Assembly (NCBI GenBank): GCA_949879835.1
Contig: CATLBU010000001.1
Span: forward strand, 1 to 64,000
DNA: 64,000 bases
Source: an uncultured Bacilli bacterium
Lineage (GTDB): Bacteria > Bacillota_I > Bacilli_A > RF39 > UBA660
Direction of reading: 5' to 3'
Notes under the pieces: model-generated
The model's input: the letters and a program-made list of their open reading frames with translations, nothing else
Told to the model about the DNA's origin: nothing
Database searches by the model: none
Made by a program: the position numbers and the translations under genes
Shown: positions 25,633 through 33,213 of the stretch, in pieces
How positions within the stretch are numbered: the stretch's first letter is position 1
Layout of the letters: each line of letters begins with the position of its first letter

Positions 25633-26781
25633 ATGAAGAAAATTTTATTGGTAGCATTAGTAACACTTAGTCTTACATTTATGACTACCGAAGTTGTTTA
25701 TGCAGAAGGGTCTACTACAGCTCAAGCAGAACAGCAAACATTAAAACCACTTGATAGTGATGTCCTTAATGCACTTGATGATGAAATTCACATTAACAAA
25801 AAAGAAAGTGAAGTAAATATCTCGCCATTTGATAACAATGATCAAGCTTCAATAGAAGAACAGATTATTAATAAAGTAAAAGAGGCAGGCTATGATACTT
25901 CTAGTGGAACAATACGTGCAAGTTTCGGTTATTTTGAGAATTCAGGAATTATGAATATTCACAAAGTTACTGTTGCAATATTCTTTAATGGAAAATGTGA
26001 AGAAAAGGAAATTAATATAGTTTATTCTAATACTGCTAGTTATAGTCAAGCAGATGAGCAAGAAGTAAAAAATAAAGTTAGTGGTATAAAACTTAATAAA
26101 TATTGGGGAGAAGATGCGGTTTTTACTGTTTTCAGTTTCGATGATAAAAATGCTGAAAAATGGGATTATGATAACTATGACTATAATACATTGTTAAATG
26201 ATAGTTCTATTAAAGTAAGAGCTACTGTTGGAGAAGGTGGAACAAGTGTTGCTATGCCACGCATTAGACCAGTTAACTTATACTTTTATAAAAATGATAT
26301 TTTATATGAAACAAAAAGTATTGTATCAGTTGGTACTTATGGATTTACATTAAATAATGGAACTCCAGTAGAAATGCTTCCTCAAAAAGAAGATACAGAA
26401 GTTTATAAAGAAATGGCTAAAAAATTCATAAATCAAGGGTTAAAAAATATTATTGGTTGCTATGAATTAGAAGCATATGGTGATATTTATAGCAATATGG
26501 AAGTAGCATTTAAACTAGGTACTGACTATAATGGTAAAAGAGTAAAAATCTTACATAAAAAAAGTGATGGAAGCTTTGAAGAATTTATCACAAAAGTAGA
26601 AAATGGTATTGCTAATATAACAGTAAATGAATTTTCACCATTTATGATAGCACTAGCAGATGAAAATACTTCTGCTACTAATCCGCAAACTTCATCAATG
26701 AATGTTGTATTTTACTTTGTACTATCAATAATTTCACTTTTAGGAATTATTATATTATTTCGTAGAAAAAAAGATGCCTAA
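25633..26781 (+). CDS. Sortase-anchored surface protein 2 (NPQTS signal)
   Basis: 382 aa from the ATG at 25633 (GAGGAGAAG upstream). Signal peptide (about 1-24, ending VVYAEG), C-terminal NPQTS, membrane helix and RRKKDA tail. The domain before the signal ends VNEFSPFMIALAD, like FDHFSSYVIVG of surface protein 1, so the two share a C-terminal domain. Target unknown. Expressed from a promoter like that of surface protein 1. Confidence 0.85.
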   Translation: MKKILLVALVTLSLTFMTTEVVYAEGSTTAQAEQQTLKPLDSDVLNALDDEIHINKKESEVNISPFDNNDQASIEEQIINKVKEAGYDTSSGTIRASFGYFENSGIMNIHKVTVAIFFNGKCEEKEINIVYSNTASYSQADEQEVKNKVSGIKLNKYWGEDAVFTVFSFDDKNAEKWDYDNYDYNTLLNDSSIKVRATVGEGGTSVAMPRIRPVNLYFYKNDILYETKSIVSVGTYGFTLNNGTPVEMLPQKEDTEVYKEMAKKFINQGLKNIIGCYELEAYGDIYSNMEVAFKLGTDYNGKRVKILHKKSDGSFEEFITKVENGIANITVNEFSPFMIALADENTSATNPQTSSMNVVFYFVLSIISLLGIIILFRRKKDA

Positions 26782-26789
26782 TTGATATG

Positions 26790-26826
26790 AACCCCGTTTC
26801 TTGGACAAAATAGAAACGAGGTTTTT
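26790..26826 (+). terminator. Terminator of surface protein 2
   Basis: AACCCCGTTTC pairs with GAAACGAGGTT (one mismatch), then TTT. Confidence 0.65.
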
Positions 26827-26862
26827 ATATGTCAAAATTAAGTTATGAAGAAAAGAAATAAG

Positions 26863-26976
26863 AGGAAATTCGATGTAGAAGTTACTGCCAACGATAAGAT
26901 GCTTACTTTATATACTTGCTATTACTACTAAAAGACGCATAGTTCACGCCAAGTTAATGGAAGAAAAAAATTTATA
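26863..26976 (+). pseudogene. C-terminal remnant of a second sortase B
   Basis: Frame one reads RKFDVEVTANDKMLTLYTCY, matching the element sortase (IDVSASDKILTLSTCY) around its catalytic Cys; a stop and frameshift follow, then TTKRRIVHAK, matching TTKRIVVHAK around the catalytic Arg. The rest of the gene is gone. It sits after surface protein 2 just as the intact sortase sits after surface protein 1, so the surface/sortase pair was probably duplicated. A hairpin terminator follows at 26981-27016. Confidence 0.82.
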
Positions 26977-26980
26977 GTAT

Positions 26981-27016
26981 AAGACTTACGATTTATTTTG
27001 TAGGTCTTTTATTTTT
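26981..27016 (+). terminator. Terminator after the sortase remnant
   Basis: AAGACTTAC (26981-26989) pairs with GTAGGTCTT (27000-27008), one wobble, then TTATTTTT. 27017-27194 is non-coding apart from the hairpin below. Confidence 0.6.
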
Positions 27017-27102
27017 GTCATAAATCATTAATTATTGTTTATTCACATCCTTAATTTTGGTACTCCTTGTTATAAATTGGTATTTGTTGTAACATTTAGC
27101 AC

Positions 27103-27118
27103 ACGAACTTCGGTTTGT
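27103..27118 (+). promoter_or_regulatory. UUCG-tetraloop hairpin before the pcfK-like gene
   Basis: ACGAAC, TTCG, GTTTGT forms a C(UUCG)G-capped stem, followed by AGAAGGAGGTG. The next frame after this site ends at once, so the hairpin may be a leader element. Confidence 0.4.
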
Positions 27119-27194
27119 AGAAGGAGGTGTAATACAAGATTACATAAAAAATTGTTATGTTTGAGATATATCAGAAAGAAGAGGTGAATTAAAG

Positions 27195-27551
27195 ATGACT
27201 GGTATTGAACGACTAGATGAGATGTTAAGAGGACAACTAGATGCAGGTTTAATTGATGTTGTCAATCATTTAAAGGAGTTTAAAGATATTGATCCCAATA
27301 TTTTCTTAAATGATGAGAAGACATTGAAAGGTATGTGTAATTATATTAGCTCAAAAGCAAGAGCAGCTGCTACTGGTAATTTTGTAATGATTGAGAACGA
27401 AACAGTTTATCAATGGTCGAGAGACTATTTTGAGAAGTCAAATGAAGAATTAGGAATTAAGAAAGAAGTAACTATATCTACTCCAAAGATAAGTAATGTT
27501 GTAACAAAGAAACAAGAAAAACCATCACAGGAGCAATTAACTTTATTCTAA
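27195..27551 (+). CDS. PcfK-like protein
   Basis: 118 aa. Features NYISSKARAAATGNFVMIENETVYQWSRDYF in the middle, which fits the PcfK-like family found on conjugative plasmids such as pCF10 and on many firmicute elements, usually next to pcfJ, as here. Function unknown. AGAGGTGAA precedes the ATG. Confidence 0.75.
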   Translation: MTGIERLDEMLRGQLDAGLIDVVNHLKEFKDIDPNIFLNDEKTLKGMCNYISSKARAAATGNFVMIENETVYQWSRDYFEKSNEELGIKKEVTISTPKISNVVTKKQEKPSQEQLTLF

Positions 27552-27552
27552 T

Positions 27553-29022
27553 ATGGCATATATGACAAAGAAATTACAACATTATGTAGAACTATCAGAA
27601 AAGAGACCTATTCCTAATTCATTTGATAAGTTTATCAAGAAACACAAAAAAATAGAAAATCTTATTCTAAAGAAAGGTAACGGCTGCTACTGCACCTGCT
27701 GTGGTAATGAGTTTATTTCTAATATTAAGGTAAATGATCTAACAAGGTGTCCTACCTGTAGACAAAAGTATTTAGTTAAGAGATTCACATTAAAGAATTA
27801 TGAAACCAAGAAGGATTTGATTCTACTAGATAAAATAGATGATGATATATGGATGTTAAGAGTATTTGAATTATACTCGAAGTACAATTATCAGTTTAGA
27901 AATTTTGACTATTCTTGTACTGAATATAGAAGAGTTTTCTTTGATGATATAGGTTATAGTGAAGCCGTAGAAGGAGACAACGTGTTTCACACAATGGGAC
28001 TATCAGTTGTATGGCATTTTAAGAGAAGAACTTGTTGGAAGAAGAAAGTTTGGACTTGGTACTACTCTCATTATGGAGATTCTATTGGTTATATTTGTCC
28101 TCATAATATAAAACAGTTATTGAAAGGAACAAAATATCAGTATTGCCAGTTATGGAAGCTAGTAACAAAGGTTGATCCATTTAATCTAGTAGACTATTTC
28201 CAGAGATGTTTAAGTACCTATTATATGACTACAGAATTGTTGGTAAAGTATAAACTATATAATTTAGCATTACATAGTAATCGACTTGGAAGTACGAAGA
28301 AAACATTTGAAGAACGATTTGGAGTTTCAAAAGAGTTACTCTCTTTTATGCAGAAATACAATATTACATATGATGAACTTGATGTATTGAGATGTTGTAA
28401 AGTTCCTAATATTCGTCTTTTACGTGGGTTGATTGGGTGTAGCAATCTGCTATGGTTATCATATCGCATTAACCTAGAAAAAGCGTGGAGATGTGGTTTA
28501 CTTTCTCGAGAAAATAGAAATATCTATTATGACTACTTGGTTTCTTGTGAGAAATTGCAATATGACTTTAAGGATAAGATGATTGTTTATCCATCAGCAG
28601 CTGAATTACACACATTACACGACAAAGTGGTAAAACTGGTTGAAGTAGCAGAAAATGAAATGAACGACAGTTTAATAAAAAAAAGAGCAAAAGAATTAGC
28701 AAAGTACACCTATAAGGATAAGAATTTCATTATATCTTGTTTTCAAGATTTATCATCCATTATTGATGAAGCAAGTCAAATGAGTAACTGTATTTTTAGA
28801 CTTTATTCAGAATCTTACGCACTTGGTAAATGTAACTTGTTTGCAGTTAGAAATATCAATAATATGGATAAGAGTTTAATATCAGTAGAGACAGATATAA
28901 ATAATACACGTATAGTTCAAGCGGAACAATCACATCATAGGAAATTAACAGAAGAACAACAGGATTTCCTAAATAAGTGGTTAAAGCACATAAAAAAGAA
29001 GACAGCAATGTCAAAGGTATAG
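27553..29022 (+). CDS. PcfJ-like protein
   Basis: 489 aa. An N-terminal zinc ribbon (CTCCG...CPTCR, about 48-74) followed by a long helical, Tyr- and Trp-rich region and the PcfJ-like C-terminal domain (LAKYTYKDKNFIISCFQDLSS...LFAVRNINN). PcfJ occurs on conjugative plasmids and integrative elements without a known role. One base after the PcfK-like stop; the pair is translated together. The PcfJ domain's usual HCV and IR motifs are weak here (ASQMSNCI), so the family call is by context and overall layout. Confidence 0.7.
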   Translation: MAYMTKKLQHYVELSEKRPIPNSFDKFIKKHKKIENLILKKGNGCYCTCCGNEFISNIKVNDLTRCPTCRQKYLVKRFTLKNYETKKDLILLDKIDDDIWMLRVFELYSKYNYQFRNFDYSCTEYRRVFFDDIGYSEAVEGDNVFHTMGLSVVWHFKRRTCWKKKVWTWYYSHYGDSIGYICPHNIKQLLKGTKYQYCQLWKLVTKVDPFNLVDYFQRCLSTYYMTTELLVKYKLYNLALHSNRLGSTKKTFEERFGVSKELLSFMQKYNITYDELDVLRCCKVPNIRLLRGLIGCSNLLWLSYRINLEKAWRCGLLSRENRNIYYDYLVSCEKLQYDFKDKMIVYPSAAELHTLHDKVVKLVEVAENEMNDSLIKKRAKELAKYTYKDKNFIISCFQDLSSIIDEASQMSNCIFRLYSESYALGKCNLFAVRNINNMDKSLISVETDINNTRIVQAEQSHHRKLTEEQQDFLNKWLKHIKKKTAMSKV

Positions 29023-29062
29023 AAACAAAACAATTTATTGAGAAAGAGAGGTGATATTTATT

Positions 29063-29350
29063 TTGAATCAGTTTTTAGAAGTTGGAAAGATAATAGAAAT
29101 TTTACAAGAACAAAAGAATAAAGCAATAATGGTTATTGAAGTTCCAAGAAGTATTAGAAATGAATCAGGTGAACATGATGTAGATGTGTTGACTATTGAA
29201 TTATTTGATACGGTGGCAAAATCAACAGTTGATAACTGTAAAGTTTATGATATAGTTGGAGTTAAAGGAAAGATAAAATCTAGTGCAGATAGGACTATGC
29301 AATTAATTGCAGAAAAGGTAACTTTTCTAAGTTCAAAGCAAAGTAAGTAG
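29063..29350 (+). CDS. SSB-like OB-fold protein
   Basis: 95 aa from the TTG at 29063 (GAGAGGTG nine bases upstream; GTG at 29051 is possible). NQFLEVGKIIE, then VPRSIRNESGEHDVDVLTIELFDTVAKS and KVYDIVGVKGKI match the single-stranded-DNA-binding OB fold. It lacks the acidic C-terminal tip of classic SSB. Fits with the replication genes of the element. Confidence 0.7.
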   Translation: MNQFLEVGKIIEILQEQKNKAIMVIEVPRSIRNESGEHDVDVLTIELFDTVAKSTVDNCKVYDIVGVKGKIKSSADRTMQLIAEKVTFLSSKQSK

Positions 29351-29434
29351 GTTTTATGATGTTTAGAAATTAATTAGGTTATGTGTAAGGGTGTAATTAA
29401 TATTTAAGGTTGTTATAATCGTTTAGAATGGCAG

Positions 29435-29461
29435 AAGAAGTGGCAATTTACTTGCTACTTC
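29435..29461 (+). terminator. Hairpin after the SSB-like gene
   Basis: AGAAGTGGCAA pairs with TTGCTACTTCT (one wobble), five-base loop; no long T-run. Confidence 0.45.
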
Positions 29462-29480
29462 TCTCTTATATGTAAAAGTT

Positions 29481-29502
29481 CAAAGAAACAATTGTTTCTT
29501 TG
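29481..29502. repeat. 22-bp perfect palindrome upstream of the resolvase
   Basis: Arms CAAAGAAAC and GTTTCTTTG around AATT. It lies 110 bases before the serine recombinase gene, a plausible operator or recombination site. Confidence 0.6.
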
Positions 29503-29611
29503 GGTAATTAAAATAATAGTTAAAATAGCTTATAAAGTAATGATTTTATGGTAAAAAAGTTCAACTTATTAAAAATAGGTTACTTTGGGTATATGGAAGG
29601 ATGTGATTTAT

Positions 29612-30223
29612 ATGAAGTGGGCTTATTGTAGAGGTTCAACATCAGCAGAGCGTCAGTTGCTGGATCGTCAAATTAGGTTTGCAAAACTTAATGGTGTTAA
29701 AGATGAAAATATTTTTAAAGAATTCAGTAGTGGTGGAAAGATTGACCGAGTAGAGTTTAATAGATTATTAACAATTGTTAAGAATTCTGATGAAGAATCT
29801 AAAGAGCTGATTTTTTCTTCAGTCGATCGTGCAACCAGATCATTAAAACAGCTAATAGACCTAGTACAGTATGCAAAAGATAATAAAGTTAAGTTAGTAT
29901 TTGGAGATTTTATAATAGATTGTCGTAATACATTATCTGCATTAACAGAGGGGCAACTCTTAATGCTAGGATTGGTAGCAGAATTAACGAGATTGATTAT
30001 TGTAGAAAATGTAAAAGATGGTTTAGTAACTGCTAGAGAAGAAAGAGGACGTATTGGAGGGCAACCAAAGTTAACAAAGGAACGACTTTATGAGAAAAAC
30101 CCTGATTTCTTCAAATATTATGCACAATATAAGAATAAACAGATAACACTAAAGGAATTGACTTTGTTATCGCAGGTTTGTAAAAATACTGTCTATAATT
30201 ATATAAAGATTATTGAGAACTAA
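29612..30223 (+). CDS. Serine recombinase (resolvase/invertase type)
   Basis: 203 aa from the ATG at 29612. N-terminal catalytic domain with YCRGSTSAERQLLDRQI (catalytic Ser9), SVDRATRS and ERGRIGGQPKL linking to a C-terminal helix-turn-helix (ITLKELTLLSQVCKNTVYNYIK). Resolvases of this size work on multimers or inversions rather than on integration. The tyrosine integrase handles integration here. A perfect palindrome lies upstream at 29481. Confidence 0.85.
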   Translation: MKWAYCRGSTSAERQLLDRQIRFAKLNGVKDENIFKEFSSGGKIDRVEFNRLLTIVKNSDEESKELIFSSVDRATRSLKQLIDLVQYAKDNKVKLVFGDFIIDCRNTLSALTEGQLLMLGLVAELTRLIIVENVKDGLVTAREERGRIGGQPKLTKERLYEKNPDFFKYYAQYKNKQITLKELTLLSQVCKNTVYNYIKIIEN

Positions 30224-30227
30224 TCTA

Positions 30228-31307
30228 TTATGGTTTAGGTCTTTTTTTGTGATAACTTTTTCTACTGTTTTTAGCACTACGTATTTGTTGACATCTTTTG
30301 TTCTTACAATATAATCTTCTTCGGTTCTTCTTTGTTTCAAACTCGTTGTTGCAACTAGGATTGGCACATATTTTTCTAATATACGATTCTTTTGTTGCAG
30401 TTAAATTCATCAATAGTCGATTATATACTATTGTGATTAGTGATGGTGCAGCTTCAAATAACCTGTATTGTTGTAGAGTAGGTTCATAAAAAGGAAATTT
30501 CTTTATGAAATGATAGTTTTCTCTAATAAAGTTTGATATATATATTATTAAATGTCTCCTTATTGCTTGAATATAGTTTAATACATTATTTTCATCAAGT
30601 TTTGCATTACTAACTAACTTATAATCTTTCATTTGATTATAGTTATCTATAAATTGATTGTTATAAGCTAAAGATAAGTTAGTGATTGTTGGCATATGTT
30701 CATTATTAAAAACTAATGTATCAAAGTCAATTCTATCTAGTGCATCTTCTAAATTGTTTAGAATTATTTCACATTTTTCATAAAGCTCTTCTATTTGTTG
30801 ATTATATTCATTTTCGTTATTTTTTACGATTATGGTGTCTTTTTTCAGAATTTCTTTGATGTCTTCTATATTACTTAATGATTTTAGTATCCATTTGTTT
30901 ATATCGTATATCATGTAGCACATAACAGAGTCTTTTATAAATTCCAATTGGAACTCTGATGTAATGTGTTCATATGGGAAAAAGTTCACCTTGATCCAAT
31001 CAATCAAGATATTTGAGTTTTCAGAAAATTTACGGAGAGTAAATCCATTAATTTCATCAAACCTGTTAATGTTGAACTTATCCATAATTTCTTTTCCTAA
31101 GGCACAAACGCTATCTAATGCAGATGTACTATCGACAAAGCAATTTGTAATTACAGAATAACTTTGTGGATCAATAATATCTACATTTTTTTTGTTATTA
31201 TCATTGTATTGATAAAACTTATCTATATATATGTAGTCTGAACTAAAGTTATCTTCTAATTCCGTTTCATATTCAATCTCTATTTCTAATATGTTATTCA
31301 TTATCAT
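30228..31307 (-). CDS. Unknown protein with a C-terminal zinc ribbon
   Basis: 359 aa. The body is helical and acidic; the C-terminal 45 residues have CANPSCNNEF...RRLYCKNKRCQQIRSAKNSR, four Cys that resemble the CGNR-type zinc finger. It is the only minus-strand gene in the element, convergent with the resolvase and divergent from the gene at 31437, with repeats between the two starts. It could be a regulator, but the family was not recognised. Starts at ATG 31307 or 31301. Confidence 0.65.
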   Translation of the reverse strand: MIMNNILEIEIEYETELEDNFSSDYIYIDKFYQYNDNNKKNVDIIDPQSYSVITNCFVDSTSALDSVCALGKEIMDKFNINRFDEINGFTLRKFSENSNILIDWIKVNFFPYEHITSEFQLEFIKDSVMCYMIYDINKWILKSLSNIEDIKEILKKDTIIVKNNENEYNQQIEELYEKCEIILNNLEDALDRIDFDTLVFNNEHMPTITNLSLAYNNQFIDNYNQMKDYKLVSNAKLDENNVLNYIQAIRRHLIIYISNFIRENYHFIKKFPFYEPTLQQYRLFEAAPSLITIVYNRLLMNLTATKESYIRKICANPSCNNEFETKKNRRRLYCKNKRCQQIRSAKNSRKSYHKKRPKP

Positions 31308-31326
31308 TTATTTCCTTTCTTATACA

Positions 31327-31362
31327 TTCTGACCGAATTCTGACAAGATGTTTCTTTCTGAT
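31327..31362. promoter_or_regulatory. TTCTGAC repeats between divergent genes
   Basis: TTCTGAC at 31327-31333 and 31338-31344 (11 bases apart, one helix turn), and TTCTGAT at 31356-31362. Likely binding site for a regulator of the divergent pair. Confidence 0.45.
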
Positions 31363-31436
31363 AATGAATATATCATATAAAATTGGTTGTAGCAACTGGG
31401 AATTTCAGTTGTAAATTTATCGGAAGGAGGTTAATT

Positions 31437-31661
31437 ATGCAAAAAGAGGTTTACTTCTATTGTAATGATTGTGGGAAACTTAATAATCCGCCAAGTTATT
31501 TCAGAAATTGTAAATCTTGTATGGCTAAAGTCCAAAGTGGAACAATTTTTAGAGAGTGTCAAAGATGTCATGGATGGAAGAGAGCAAATAAATGTGGTAT
31601 GTGTAGTAAATGCAGTGAAGAAATCACAAAATTAAATAAATCGTTAAGATGGGAGAGATAG
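31437..31661 (+). CDS. Small Cys-rich zinc-finger protein
   Basis: 74 aa from the ATG at 31437, with GGAAGGAGG upstream. Four CxxC pairs (CNDCG, CKSCM, CQRCH, CGMCSKC) suggest two or more zinc ribbons. Probably binds nucleic acid. First of a plus-strand set leading to the DnaB-like gene. Confidence 0.7.
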   Translation: MQKEVYFYCNDCGKLNNPPSYFRNCKSCMAKVQSGTIFRECQRCHGWKRANKCGMCSKCSEEITKLNKSLRWER

Positions 31662-31662
31662 T

Positions 31663-31956
31663 ATGAAAGCAAAAATAAAGGTTAGTAAAATAAAAAAACG
31701 TCGTATTGGTGGGGCAGCAAGTCACGACGTTAGCAGGAAGGTTGGGGATTTATGGGATGAGTTATTCTATGATGTAAGTAGCAAGTTAGAAAATGATCTG
31801 TGTGAAGATATATATTACATAAAAATATTGTTTTGTAATATCAATATGCTAAGGCAAGTTATGAAGTTAAAAGTATGTGCAGCTACTATTGATGGAAAAG
31901 AAATACTTGCAAACATTAAAATAAAGTATGAAGACTTCAGTAGTAAGGAGTTATGA
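31663..31956 (+). CDS. Unknown small basic protein
   Basis: 97 aa, not recognised. The N-terminus is basic (KAKIKVSKIKKRRIGG). It starts directly after the preceding stop and ends four bases before the next start, so it is part of a tightly packed operon. Confidence 0.6.
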   Translation: MKAKIKVSKIKKRRIGGAASHDVSRKVGDLWDELFYDVSSKLENDLCEDIYYIKILFCNINMLRQVMKLKVCAATIDGKEILANIKIKYEDFSSKEL

Positions 31957-31960
31957 TAAT

Positions 31961-33088
31961 ATGAGTAAAATTCAAAATAGATTTGATAAGGAAAACGTGA
32001 TAACAGTTCACGATGAACTGTTATCATCTCTGTATGCTCTTCATCCATCAAATATTTATTATAAAGTGATAAATGGTGAGCAATACCTTATCAATTCTAT
32101 TAAAGGAAAGAATTATGAAATCGGTTTAAGAGTGAAATTAAAAAATAACTCTATTCCGGTATGTGTTACACAGGAAACTCCGTTAGATTTTAACTCATTA
32201 AGCGAATCGTGGGAAGATATTGATGTGAAGATGACTTTAGAAATCTACTATACAAGACTATGTTTTACTAATATGGAAAAGTACGTAATGAATATATTAC
32301 TCGATAAATTTTTAAACAATCATCAAAAATTTGATATGACTTTTCTAGAAATGGAAAAGTATTATCGTGGAAAAGTTAAACCTCGTGCTACTTCATTAAG
32401 TGAAAAAATAGCAATGAAGTATGCTACTGCACTTGATAGTCTAGCTGAAAAGGAATTGTTTTTGATAACTTCTCCATCTTTCAGAAAGTACAAGAATAAT
32501 GATTATGGTGTAAGTGGTTTAAATATTATTCAACCATTATTAAGTATTACAAATAGTAATGCTTTCTCGAAGAACAATATAATCTTTTCATATTCATTTG
32601 GAGGATTTGGGCGAGTTATAAAATTATCAAGACGTTATTCCACTATATTACCAATAACAGCGTATCGGATAAATATAAACCAGTTGCGACTACATTTGGC
32701 TGGTTTCTATCTAGCACAAGATGTATTTATTCAAACTGGACTTTTAGCAAGACATCCAACTTTAGTAAAGTATCAATCTTTTGTTGTAGATGTCAGTGAG
32801 CTAATTGAGGCAACAACCGAGGCTTCTTTGGAAGATAAGCCACTGAAAAATCCTCTTCGTTTTAGAAGAGAAATGTCTGCATATGTAAGTTGTTTATTAC
32901 CGTACATAGATGGTGTAATGGATGTAGAAAAGGAATATATTTACAATGAAACAGAAAGATTTATGCAAAAGCATGAGGCAGATTATGACATTCAAACGGA
33001 TTTAGATAATTATGAGTTTACACTAAAGGATTTGGATCAAGATGTAGAATTAAGATTTACTGCACATATGGACTACCCAGATATTTGA
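31961..33088 (+). CDS. Unknown protein with inverted repeat in its gene (replication-initiator candidate)
   Basis: 375 aa from the ATG at 31961 (AAGGAG upstream). Not recognised. A segment (about 115-150, TFLEMEKYYRGKVKPRATSLSEKIAMKYATALDSLAEKELF) looks like a winged helix. Codons 13-22 encode a perfect 13-bp inverted repeat (31998-32026). The protein precedes the DnaB-like ATPase, and an origin inside a rep gene is known in some plasmids, so a replication initiator is a fair hypothesis but unproven. Confidence 0.55.
   Translation: MSKIQNRFDKENVITVHDELLSSLYALHPSNIYYKVINGEQYLINSIKGKNYEIGLRVKLKNNSIPVCVTQETPLDFNSLSESWEDIDVKMTLEIYYTRLCFTNMEKYVMNILLDKFLNNHQKFDMTFLEMEKYYRGKVKPRATSLSEKIAMKYATALDSLAEKELFLITSPSFRKYKNNDYGVSGLNIIQPLLSITNSNAFSKNNIIFSYSFGGFGRVIKLSRRYSTILPITAYRININQLRLHLAGFYLAQDVFIQTGLLARHPTLVKYQSFVVDVSELIEATTEASLEDKPLKNPLRFRREMSAYVSCLLPYIDGVMDVEKEYIYNETERFMQKHEADYDIQTDLDNYEFTLKDLDQDVELRFTAHMDYPDI
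31998..32026. repeat. 13-bp inverted repeat inside a coding sequence
   Basis: TGATAACAGTTCA and TGAACTGTTATCA around CGA; perfect, within the first codons of the gene at 31961. Confidence 0.85.
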
Positions 33089-33213
33089 TTCAAGTAATGT
33101 GCGAAAAGTCCAATTTAAAGTGCAACAGATTACTATTTTTTCCTTTATTTACAAGGAATTAAGACTCTATATAAGAGGTCAATATTTATATAAATTTAGA
33201 AAGGATTAGATAT

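Noticed and set aside
32000..33088. Calling the 375-aa protein a relaxase
   Set aside because: No HUH or relaxase tyrosine motif is visible; only a winged-helix-like segment and the inverted repeat support a replication role.
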